A DNA stretch of 11,142 bases from the NCBI GenBank assembly GCA_034437455.1, contig DAOTUB010000064.1, positions 1-11,142 of the forward strand, given 5' to 3'. Source of the stretch: DAOTUB01 sp034437455 (GTDB taxonomy: Bacteria; Chloroflexota; Anaerolineae; B4-G1). Numbering within the stretch: the first letter of the stretch is position 1; each line of letters starts with the position of its first letter. This document shows positions 1 through 5,938 of the stretch, piece after piece. The position numbers and the translations under genes were made by a program. Under the pieces are notes generated by a model. The model searched no databases and was not told where the DNA came from. It worked only from the letters and a program-made list of their open reading frames with translations.

Positions 1-58
1 CGGGTAAAGAAAGGCTTGTCTAGGACTTGAATCCTGAACAGAAAGGCCAAACCCCTAT

Positions 59-90
59 ATATACCGGTTCGCCAAGCGAAGAACGTATAT
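59..90. repeat. Imperfect hairpin with AT-rich outer and GC-rich inner arms
   Basis: Outer arms ATATAC (59-64) and GTATAT (85-90) pair perfectly. Inner arms TTCGC (68-72) and GCGAA (76-80) close a CAA loop. The two stems are separated by an asymmetric internal loop of 3 and 4 bases. The role is unknown; it could be a protein-binding dyad or a folded recombination-type site. No T run follows on either strand that would make it a terminator. Confidence 0.4.
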
Positions 91-167
91 GTGGTGGTAG
101 GCTAAAAACTTTTATCCAAAGTCCAATTATGTGTGATGCCTACATAATGCTCCCACGAGACGCACGG

Positions 168-209
168 GCGCCCCGGTGAATAGGCTGTCGTGCCCTTCCA
201 CCGGGGCGC
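168..209. repeat. Perfect 11-bp inverted repeat
   Basis: GCGCCCCGGTG (168-178) is matched exactly by CACCGGGGCGC (199-209), leaving a 20-base loop. A short TTT follows on the plus strand, so it could be a weak terminator for leftward-facing or incoming plus-strand transcription. The poor T run makes a simple terminator uncertain. Confidence 0.5.
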
Positions 210-229
210 TTTGGCGTCCCTTGCCGATT

Positions 230-271
230 GATGAAAAAGAAACGCGGCGACCTCGGTTAAAGTCGCCGCGT
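230..271 (-). terminator. Rho-independent terminator after the toxin gene
   Basis: A perfect 10-bp stem (242-251 with 262-271, arm ACGCGGCGAC) and a 10-base loop are followed on the minus strand by a T-rich tail, TTTCTTTTTC, read from the complement of 232-241. The order of GC-rich stem then T run is right for transcription leaving the toxin gene, whose stop codon lies about 75 bases upstream. A smaller hairpin at 310-337 lies between the two. Confidence 0.7.
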
Positions 272-309
272 AATCGTACTATCCTCGACGTTCCATATCA
301 CCCTCTCAT

Positions 310-337
310 AGCGCTTCCGGCGACAGGCGCCGGAGCT
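310..337. repeat. Short hairpin just after the toxin stop codon
   Basis: TCCGGCG (316-322) pairs with CGCCGGA (328-334) around a 5-base loop, with AGC and GCT (310-312 and 335-337) able to extend the stem across a 3-base bulge. It has no T run. It could protect the 3' end of the toxin mRNA or add to the terminator at 230-271. Confidence 0.4.
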
Positions 338-346
338 AGAGGGCTA

Positions 347-748
347 CTACCATATTGTCCTTACGTCGGAAAGCTCTATCTTGCGATCTCGGCTGATGAG
401 CGGCACATCCAAGTGCAATGCGGTTGCCGCGATCACCCGGTCCGGCAGATCGGGTACCTGCCCTCGTGATACCTGCTGCACCGCCAGGGCTATGGACTGT
501 GTGAGTGGAACGATCTCCAGCAACGACGGTCGTTGCTGCAGGCCCTTCTCCAACAGAGGAATGGTCTCTGCCGGAATGCGGCCCTTATCCACCAGGTAGA
601 CTATCTCTACGATACTGATGCTGGCTACGCCTACCCTGATTCCATCTGTGCGGCAGGCCTCGAATTGCGCCAAGGCTGAAGCAGACAATCGCGGGGAATC
701 CAGCAGGTACCAGATGATAGCGTGTGTGTCAGCGATCACCCCGGTCAC
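347..748 (-). CDS. vapC: PIN-domain ribonuclease toxin, VapC family
   Basis: This is a 133-aa PIN-domain protein, the size expected of a type II toxin; family members are Mg2+-dependent ribonucleases that cut tRNA, rRNA or mRNA and are held inactive by a VapB-type antitoxin. The acidic residues expected of the active site are present: D7 in IADTHAI, E48 in SIVEI, D100/D103 in the DLPDRVIAATA stretch and D121 in SRDRKI. All are intact, so the enzyme looks functional. The start is a GTG at 746-748 that overlaps the antitoxin stop as GTGA, with AGAGGA six bases upstream. That coupling keeps toxin output tied to antitoxin translation. The RNA target cannot be read from sequence. The gene ends before a terminator at 230-271. 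Confidence 0.88.
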   Translation of the reverse strand: MTGVIADTHAIIWYLLDSPRLSASALAQFEACRTDGIRVGVASISIVEIVYLVDKGRIPAETIPLLEKGLQQRPSLLEIVPLTQSIALAVQQVSRGQVPDLPDRVIAATALHLDVPLISRDRKIELSDVRTIW

Positions 749-993
749 AAGATGTCCTCTCGTGGAAAGTTGGCCCAGGCGTCGCGACGGGCCAAGTCTA
801 TCTCCTCAGCGTTGATATCAAAGCCCAGGTCTTTCCATAACCCTCGCAACGACGGCAGAGGACGTGCAGATTCCTGAAGCTCGCGTTCCACCTCGGGCAA
901 TGCCCGGACGATCACGCGCAGCCGCTCGTAGGGCGGCAATTGTCGCAGTTTCTCTAGTACCGTGTCGGCTGTGGTGACTATGGTTGGATTCAT
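745..993 (-). CDS. Antitoxin partner of the PIN toxin (VapB-like)
   Basis: This is an 82-aa acidic protein directly upstream of, and overlapping, the PIN toxin gene. That position, the size and the coupling make it the cognate antitoxin. The first 40 residues (TVLEKLRQLPPYERLRVIVRALPEVE) look like a compact helical N-terminus of the kind seen in several PIN-toxin partners. The C-terminal half carries W53, F58 and an acidic stretch, then a final WANFPRE, resembling the segment that wraps over the toxin active site. I do not recognise a classic AbrB, RHH or Phd signature by eye, so the subfamily is open. GGGAGG lies nine bases before the ATG. A promoter at 1109-1137 with an overlapping dyad suggests autoregulation. 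Confidence 0.8.
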   Translation of the reverse strand: MNPTIVTTADTVLEKLRQLPPYERLRVIVRALPEVERELQESARPLPSLRGLWKDLGFDINAEEIDLARRDAWANFPREDIL

Positions 994-1108
994 TTTGCTA
1001 TTCCTCCCGGGTAGCCGTCTGGAGCATTGGACTCTTCAGTGTACTGGCCATTTGTGCCTCGTGGAGTACTCACAGCTTGACGCTCTATTTTTCCTCAAAC
1101 ACGTGATG

Positions 1109-1137
1109 ATTGTATCACATTCCACATACGCTGGCAA
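1109..1137 (-). promoter_or_regulatory. Sigma70-type promoter of the toxin-antitoxin unit, with overlapping dyad
   Basis: On the minus strand, -35 TTGCCA (1132-1137) and -10 TACAAT (1109-1114) are separated by exactly 17 bases; each matches consensus at five of six positions. Transcription would start near 1102, giving a leader of about 108 bases before the antitoxin ATG. A small inverted repeat GTGAT-ACAATC-ATCAC overlaps the -10, a sensible place for an antitoxin or complex operator. The dyad is short and may be coincidental. Confidence 0.6.
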
Positions 1138-1222
1138 GAGGGTACGCGGCTGGCAGCCGAGAACCTGCAGGGGCATATCAGGGGATGCCGTCCGCCCAGG
1201 TGGAAAACAACCCAGGTCCACA

Positions 1223-2206
1223 TCACACCCCAGATGCACTCTGCCTGGAGGGGAGACATGCAAAGCGGTCCATCGCCCGGGCCAGCGTGGGAAACCGCCC
1301 CCGATACATCCGCCAGTCAGCCAGGAGATACCCGTCTTCCTGGCGATATTGCACCCCCTCCAGACCGTACTTGCCGATGAGAAAAGGGATTTGTCCTGTG
1401 CGGTGCAGTGCCATCAGACGAGATCGCACCCGATGGGCGGGCCAATTCATCAGCCGGCTGACGGCAGCCAGGGAAAGCCCTACCGCTCTGGCCAGGACCA
1501 GGAAGGCGTCGCCCTCTTCCGACCAATCCAGTTCGTGGCCAGCTCCCCGGCCTTTGTGGAAGTAGACCTGTTCGGCATCCGAGCGACGGATACGCCAGTT
1601 GCCCCATTTCACACCCGGCAGCTTACCGGCGTGGATGTAGCGGTTCACGTCCCGGTGGTTCACCCCGTGCATCTCCTCTACCTGACCCGGCGTCAGCCAC
1701 TCGTCGTCCCAACGCTCGACCGCCAGGGCCACCAACCGCGCCAGGGCAGGATCGCGCACCCGCTCTGGCCGGAAGAATATCCAATGCTCCGGCTTGACGA
1801 CGAAACGCTTCAGGTCCTCGATCCGGATGCGCCACACCTTTCGGCGGCGGAATGGGAGCAAACGCGCTCGCAGCCATCCCATCTCGATCCACCGGCACAC
1901 CGCGTGGACGTCTACGGCGAGCATCTTTGCCGCCTGGTTCGCCGTCACGTACCCAGGCGTCTTCGAGGGCGCCGGCAGTCCCAGGTCGCGCTTCCAGCGC
2001 AGATGGACGGCCGTCGGCGTGCGCCCCAGTTTGGCTGCCATCTCCTCTTCGGAGAGGACACCCAGGTTTTGCCGGAGAAACGTGTCCTCCGCCTCGCTCC
2101 ATGGCAGGGGTTTGCGCCGGGGAGCCCTTTCCGCCTCCGCCAGCGCCTGCGCAACCACATCGAGCGTATCGATCTCGCCGGTCATCACACCAAGCATCGG
2201 CGTCAT
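1223..2206 (-). CDS. Multi-HTH DNA-binding protein (SANT-like / excisionase-like / excisionase-like / SANT-like)
   Basis: This 327-aa protein is built from four predicted DNA-binding modules. Residues 35-77 form a SANT/Myb-like helical unit (PWSEAEDTFL...LGRTPTAVHLRWKRDLGL). Residues 86-136 and 170-217 are each MerR/excisionase-like winged HTH units (YVTANQAAKMLAV...VWRI and WLTPGQVEEM...NWRI, each ending in a basic wing and 'W-R-I'). Residues 226-275 form a second SANT-like unit (LDWSEEGDAFL...SRLM). No nuclease or recombinase motif is seen, so it is probably a regulator or architectural protein. The ATG at 2206 overlaps the ParB-like stop as ATGA, but GGAGAGG abuts it. The in-frame ATG at 2197 sits nine bases from that Shine-Dalgarno and may be the true start (324 aa). 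It is the last gene of the long operon and has no clear terminator. Confidence 0.75.
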   Translation of the reverse strand: MTPMLGVMTGEIDTLDVVAQALAEAERAPRRKPLPWSEAEDTFLRQNLGVLSEEEMAAKLGRTPTAVHLRWKRDLGLPAPSKTPGYVTANQAAKMLAVDVHAVCRWIEMGWLRARLLPFRRRKVWRIRIEDLKRFVVKPEHWIFFRPERVRDPALARLVALAVERWDDEWLTPGQVEEMHGVNHRDVNRYIHAGKLPGVKWGNWRIRRSDAEQVYFHKGRGAGHELDWSEEGDAFLVLARAVGLSLAAVSRLMNWPAHRVRSRLMALHRTGQIPFLIGKYGLEGVQYRQEDGYLLADWRMYRGRFPTLARAMDRFACLPSRQSASGV

Positions 2207-3237
2207 CCTCTCCGATTCACCCGTCGCGCCACCCGCTGAAGAAACTGGATCAGCGGACAAGCCCCACAGAGCCTCTCCACGTCCCGCAACCCGCAGGCCA
2301 CGCAGGTACCCTCGGCTGCTTGGGCCACCTCGCCCCACGTTGGATCGGTCCCCTTGCCGGAGATCTCAACCGGACCCTCTTTCTCCTGGAAGAGTTGCCA
2401 GGCAGGGCGGATTATCCTGATGAGTTCCTCCACCCCGACGACGCAATTACCGCAGGCGCTCGCCGACGCTTCTTCGAGAGCTTTCCAGGGCACCTTTTTC
2501 TCTTCTTCCGGGGGCAGACCTTCCTCCTTCGCCGCCTCCAGGGCCGGGATGTACTCCTCGCCTTTGCGGGCCGCCTGCTGCACCTTTGAGCAACGCTCGA
2601 GCCTTCCCCGGACGCGGGTACAGGTAGCCTTGATCAGTCGCACGTCGGCCCGTCGTTCCGCCAGCGCCCGGGCCGTCTCTACCTGCACTCCAACGTCGGG
2701 GATGGAGAGCAGGGCCTCCACTGGCTCACGGCCGCGAGGAAATCGGCCTGCCGCGATCAGATCCCGGATCTCCGGCTCCAGTTCCAGGAGTCGGATCCGG
2801 TCCTTGATCGTGTTGGAGGCTATGCCGGTCTCTCGGCTCAGGCGGGCGACGCTCATGTCGGGTTCCTGGAGAATGCGCCGGTAGTGCAGCGCTTCCGAGA
2901 CCGGGTCGGGAGCCGCCCGCACCAGGTTCTCGGCCACCATGTCCAGGTATTGTTCGGCCTCCTCTTTCTCTCGGATGATCACCGGTATCAGAGGGGCCTC
3001 GCTTCCCAGGTGGCGAGCGCTCATCAGCCGCAGGTTGCCGACCACGATCTGTACGTGACCGTTCACCCGCACGCCGATGAGCGGCTCGATCACCCCACGC
3101 TTTTTGATCGAGGCCGCCATCCGCTCGACCTCGTGCTGTGGATAGACCTGCCGCATATTGCGCGGGTGAATCTTTAGCACCGTGTGGGGCAGGTGCAGGA
3201 CTTCTTCCTTGCTCACCACCGCTCTATCTCCGTCCAT
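2203..3237 (-). CDS. ParB-like protein with altered GERR box and cysteine-rich C-terminus
   Basis: This 344-aa protein has the layout of ParB/Spo0J/Noc. Residues 12-105 are the N-terminal ParB domain, with GVIEPLIG at 48-55 and the ENLVR...PDPVSEALHYRRIL segment at 103-123. Residues 126-152 are the central HTH (MSVARLSRETGIA then SNTIKDRIRLLEL). Canonical ParB binds parS-like DNA and uses CTP to slide as a clamp. Here the GERR motif of the CTP site reads GNLR (67-70), so nucleotide use may differ. The C-terminus has three CxxC pairs (C262/C265, C312/C315, C324/C327); the last two form C-x2-C-x8-C-x2-C, likely a zinc or Fe-S site. GAGGTG lies seven bases before the ATG. It overlaps the upstream gene by 14 bases. 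No ParA is in the window. Confidence 0.85.
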   Translation of the reverse strand: MDGDRAVVSKEEVLHLPHTVLKIHPRNMRQVYPQHEVERMAASIKKRGVIEPLIGVRVNGHVQIVVGNLRLMSARHLGSEAPLIPVIIREKEEAEQYLDMVAENLVRAAPDPVSEALHYRRILQEPDMSVARLSRETGIASNTIKDRIRLLELEPEIRDLIAAGRFPRGREPVEALLSIPDVGVQVETARALAERRADVRLIKATCTRVRGRLERCSKVQQAARKGEEYIPALEAAKEEGLPPEEEKKVPWKALEEASASACGNCVVGVEELIRIIRPAWQLFQEKEGPVEISGKGTDPTWGEVAQAAEGTCVACGLRDVERLCGACPLIQFLQRVARRVNRRG

Positions 3238-3640
3238 TGTCGATCACCTCGCACCTTACCTCACCGTCGGGATACAGAAAGACCGGCCTTGTCTCGTCTG
3301 GGATGAGTTTCACAGGCTGAGCATCCTGAGCGAGCCTGGAACGCGGTTCCAGCGGCATCCAGCGGCAAATACTCATCTCGTCCTGCACCGGTCCCAACTC
3401 ACCGGAACGGCGCAGGTAGATATGGATGGCCTTGACCAGTGCGGCGTGTGTCAGTCGCTCGCCCGGCCACAGTACCAACGCCAGATCAGGGTCCGCTGTA
3501 CAAGACGGGAAGTGCACCGGCTCCCCTAGCGCCGGATCGCAGCGCACCCGGAGCACCGGTATACCGAAACCGTGTTGCTCGAAGCCCACCACAGCCTCAG
3601 TTACCTGGTTTTCCAGGTCGGTTATAGTCACAAAGTTCAT
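3224..3640 (-). CDS. Hypothetical protein, 138 aa
   Basis: I do not recognise a family. The protein is 138 aa, soluble and mixed alpha/beta in appearance, with no signal peptide or membrane segment. Residues 1-35 (MNFVTITDLENQV, then VVGFEQHGFGIPVLRVRC) could be a helix followed by a strand, and residues 52-65 are hydrophobic (DLALVLWPGERLTH). The C-terminus (RPVFLYPDGEVRCEVIDNG) looks like paired strands. GGAGGG five bases upstream of the ATG at 3638-3640 supports this start. Its last 14 bases overlap the ParB-like gene, so the two are probably translationally coupled. The preceding gene ends 36 bases upstream. It may be a ParB accessory protein by position only. Confidence 0.65.
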   Translation of the reverse strand: MNFVTITDLENQVTEAVVGFEQHGFGIPVLRVRCDPALGEPVHFPSCTADPDLALVLWPGERLTHAALVKAIHIYLRRSGELGPVQDEMSICRWMPLEPRSRLAQDAQPVKLIPDETRPVFLYPDGEVRCEVIDNGRR

Positions 3641-3676
3641 ACGTTCCCTCCAAGATTGACGAGAGCCATTCCTTGC

Positions 3677-3853
3677 TCAGAAAAGCGGCGCCAAATAGAA
3701 AGCAAGCCAATTCCGCGTATCAACTACGAAACGGTAGATCTCGTCGAGACCAAAGAACAACAATATCGCCGACAGGAGCAGGATCAACACGGCGACGATG
3801 ATCTTGCCTTGCTTCTTTTTCACTCCCATTGTCCTCAAGTTGATTTTCTCCAT
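3677..3853 (-). CDS. Small single-pass membrane protein, 58 aa
   Basis: This is a 58-aa frame beginning MEKINLRTMGVKKKQGK and continuing into a long hydrophobic helix at about residues 18-34 (IIVAVLILLLSAILLFF), followed by a short tail ending LAFYLAPLF. The basic N-terminus and unbroken hydrophobic run predict one transmembrane helix with the N-terminus in the cytoplasm. A strong Shine-Dalgarno (GAGGGG, eight bases from the ATG) and the position 12 bases after the dnaX stop support a real gene; an internal ATG at residue 9 is a weaker alternative. It is the only predicted membrane protein in the operon and could anchor a neighbour to the membrane. I know no family for it. Confidence 0.65.
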   Translation of the reverse strand: MEKINLRTMGVKKKQGKIIVAVLILLLSAILLFFGLDEIYRFVVDTRNWLAFYLAPLF

Positions 3854-3865
3854 CACTCTTTCCCC

Positions 3866-5554
3866 TCAAGTTGCTACTCTCACCACTGCGCCCAGGTCCT
3901 CCATTGCCGACCGCACGAGCGGATCCTGAGCCAGTGCTGGAGGCAGGTCGGCGGGTGAGTTGATCCAACCTTCCTGCTCTGTTTTCACCGAACCGTTGTT
4001 CGACGAAGGCTCCGTCTTTTCTCTCTCCGCCAGCACGACCTGCATCTCGACCGGCTCGCCGATCAGCGACGCCAGCGCCTGCTCAACGACCTGGCGGGTG
4101 TCGTCGTCCTCCAACCGTTTGCGGTGGAAAGCATAGCCGGTCGCTAAGACCACTTGTCTGTCGCCCACCGCTACAGGCGAGCAGGAACGCAGCAGGGCCT
4201 GCAACTTCATTCCCCCTCTCCGCCGTACTTGGGCCAGCACGTCATCCCAGTGCTCCTGCAGGGCGTCCAGTTGGCGGGGCAGTTTTGGAGTCGCCTCGAC
4301 CTTGTCTCCCTCACCAACATTATCATCCTCCTCGGCTTTCTCCTGGGGCCGCCGGTCCTTTGTGCTTGCTCGTCCAACCGGGTCTTTCGGCGTGGCAGGA
4401 ATCTGATGTGCAGCGCGCGGCGTACCATCCACGCTCGGTCTATTGCGCGCGACGCCGACCGGTACGGCATCCAAACTCGTTGTGACGGCGACCTGCGGCC
4501 CCACGATTGCGCGCACCAGCGCCAACTCCAGGCCGGTGCGGTCATCGGTGCCGTGAGAGGCTGTCTTCACCAGCGCCGAGAGCCAAGCCAGGAGCTTCTC
4601 AATCCCCACCTGGCTTAGCGCCTCCAGGCGCGATAACACCCCTATCCCCTTCGACAGACTCAGAGCAGGCTGTTCCACTCCGGCCGCCGTCGCTAGAGCG
4701 TCGCGGAGATACTCGATCAGTTGGGAACGTACCACGCCGGCATCGGTGTCCATCATCAGGAGATTGGAAAGAGCCGTCAGCGTCTGACCAACATCCCCCG
4801 CCGCAACCGCCTCCAACACGTCCAGCAATCCCTCCTCGGGCACCACCCCCAGTATCTGACGGACCAGCGAGGCGGTGACCGGTCCCCCGGTCGCCACCTG
4901 CTCCAGGAGCGACAGCGCGTCGCGGAGCGCCCCATCCGCGTGACGGGCGATCAACGCCAAAGCCTCCGGCTCGACCTCCATCCCCTCCGCGTCGGCCACG
5001 TGGACGATATGTTCGACGATGGCTTCGAGCGGAATGAGGGTGAAGGAATGCCGTTGGCAACGGGAGATGATCGTCGCTGGTAACCTGTGCGCTTCGGTCG
5101 TCGCCAGCACGAAGATGACGTGCGGTGGTGGTTCCTCCAACGTCTTGAGCAGCGCGTTGAAAGCGGCCTTGGAGAGCATGTGCACTTCGTCCACCACGTA
5201 CACCTTGTATCGCGCCTGGGACGGTTGGAAGCCGACCTTCTCCTGCAATTCCCGCACGTCGTCCACGCCCGTGTTGGAGGCGGCGTCGATCTCGATCAGG
5301 TCCATCAGTCGCCCTTCGTTGAGCGCCCGGCATAAGACGCACTCGTTGCAGGGACATCGGTCCTCCGGTCCTGTGCAGTTGACCGCCTTGGCCAGGAGGC
5401 GCGCGCAGGTCGTCTTGCCCGTCCCGCGAGGACCGGCGAAGAGATAGGCGTGGGCCACGCGGTCGCCTCGCAGCGCGTTGCGCAGCGTGCGGACGACGTG
5501 CTCCTGGCCCACGACGTCGTCGAAGGTCTGGGGACGCCACTTACGGTACAGCAT
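3866..5554 (-). CDS. dnaX: DNA polymerase III subunit gamma/tau
   Basis: This is a complete 562-aa DnaX, the clamp-loader ATPase that opens the sliding clamp and, as tau, links polymerase and helicase. Visible motifs are the RKWRPQTFDDVVGQ N-terminus, Walker A GPRGTGKTT (41-49), the zinc module C60-x8-C69-x2-C72-x2-C75, Walker B VYVVDEVHML (118-127), sensor 1 FVLATTE (148-154) and the SRC arginine-finger motif (164-166). A charged linker (about 375-427) leads to the C-terminal domain (429-508) and the usual final DPLVRSAMEDLGA segment. I see no A-rich slippery heptamer for a gamma frameshift. Residues 296-303 (PALSLSKG) match a dispersed repeat inserted in frame. The start overlaps the preceding stop as TGATG with no good Shine-Dalgarno, so it depends on coupling. 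The usual neighbours ybaB and recR are missing. Confidence 0.95.
   Translation of the reverse strand: MLYRKWRPQTFDDVVGQEHVVRTLRNALRGDRVAHAYLFAGPRGTGKTTCARLLAKAVNCTGPEDRCPCNECVLCRALNEGRLMDLIEIDAASNTGVDDVRELQEKVGFQPSQARYKVYVVDEVHMLSKAAFNALLKTLEEPPPHVIFVLATTEAHRLPATIISRCQRHSFTLIPLEAIVEHIVHVADAEGMEVEPEALALIARHADGALRDALSLLEQVATGGPVTASLVRQILGVVPEEGLLDVLEAVAAGDVGQTLTALSNLLMMDTDAGVVRSQLIEYLRDALATAAGVEQPALSLSKGIGVLSRLEALSQVGIEKLLAWLSALVKTASHGTDDRTGLELALVRAIVGPQVAVTTSLDAVPVGVARNRPSVDGTPRAAHQIPATPKDPVGRASTKDRRPQEKAEEDDNVGEGDKVEATPKLPRQLDALQEHWDDVLAQVRRRGGMKLQALLRSCSPVAVGDRQVVLATGYAFHRKRLEDDDTRQVVEQALASLIGEPVEMQVVLAEREKTEPSSNNGSVKTEQEGWINSPADLPPALAQDPLVRSAMEDLGAVVRVAT
4646..4670. repeat. Short dispersed-repeat unit (SLSKG-encoding) inside dnaX
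   Basis: The 25-base stretch containing TTCGACAGACTCAGAGCA matches from memory the small repeat seen in many environmental bacterial genomes as roughly CCTTCGACAGGCTCAGGGCAGGC, which is translated as PALSLSKG in this frame. Here it encodes residues 296-303 of DnaX, between the AAA+ core and the collar region, without breaking the frame. Only one copy is visible in the window. Confidence 0.6.
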
Positions 5555-5925
5555 CAGGTGGACCCATCGTTGAGCGACGCCGCGGACGCCTCCGGCAAGA
5601 AGACGACCGGCCCCAGGCGTTTCTTGCGCCGACGGGCGACACCGTCCTGCACCGTGGCGCGCAGGTCCCTGGGGCCGCTGCCTGCCAGGCGATCAAAGCG
5701 CCAATTCTCAGGCCGGTACCGGTAGCCCAGGTAGACCGCCCCGTTGAGTCGCAGCAGCGCCCAGGGCGTTCTTCCCTGGGTTTCCCTCAACGCCTGCCGC
5801 CACCGCTTCAGAGCGTTGGTGTAGCCAAGTTGGTAGGCGGCCTCCAGGCGGTCGCCTCGCTCCGCTGCCTCTTCACCTAGCAGGAGGCGGCGGTCGATCT
5901 CGTCTTTCAGTGCATCAACCCTCAT
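5554..5925 (-). CDS. Hypothetical basic protein, 123 aa
   Basis: I recognise no family. Residues 1-50 are predicted helical and charged (DALKDEIDRRLLLGEEAAER, then the Q/A/W-rich helix YTNALKRWRQALRETQ). This is followed by a strand-rich, aromatic segment (WALLRLNGAVYLGYRYRPENW) and a very basic patch (GVARRRKKRLG) that could contact nucleic acid. There is no membrane segment. The ATG at 5923-5925 follows GCGAGGGGG a few bases upstream and lies 13 bases after the previous gene. The stop shares one base with the dnaX start (TGATG), so translation of dnaX is probably coupled to this gene. That suggests co-regulation with the clamp loader, not necessarily binding to it. Confidence 0.65.
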   Translation of the reverse strand: MRVDALKDEIDRRLLLGEEAAERGDRLEAAYQLGYTNALKRWRQALRETQGRTPWALLRLNGAVYLGYRYRPENWRFDRLAGSGPRDLRATVQDGVARRRKKRLGPVVFLPEASAASLNDGST

Positions 5926-5938
5926 CCATCCCCCTCGC

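Larger units (their letters stand above)
1..346. other. Non-coding region rich in inverted repeats
   Basis: I see no convincing gene here. An open frame on the plus strand starting near 176 runs into the toxin gene antisense and has no recognisable protein features. The stretch holds four inverted repeats: 59-90, 168-209, 242-271 and 310-337. The one at 242-271 reads as a terminator for the minus-strand toxin gene; the others are listed separately or in the findings. The first 130 bases are clearly lower in GC than the genes, so the end of the transcription unit also marks a change of base composition. Confidence 0.6.

Noticed and set aside
1141..1165. Hairpin CGGCT-GGC-AGCCG as terminator of the long operon
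   Set aside because: The stem is short and no T run follows on the minus strand, so it is not a convincing terminator; read-through into the toxin-antitoxin unit remains possible.
962..2239. Long plus-strand open frame of 425 codons opposite the multi-HTH gene
   Set aside because: It is antisense to a gene with clear DNA-binding modules and coupling to the ParB-like gene. Its translation is rich in P, H and R with no domain, as expected of a shadow in high-GC DNA.
4599..5540. Second minus-strand open frame overlapping dnaX
   Set aside because: It lies in another phase of dnaX, whose full set of motifs is intact. The alternative product is low-complexity G/R-rich sequence.
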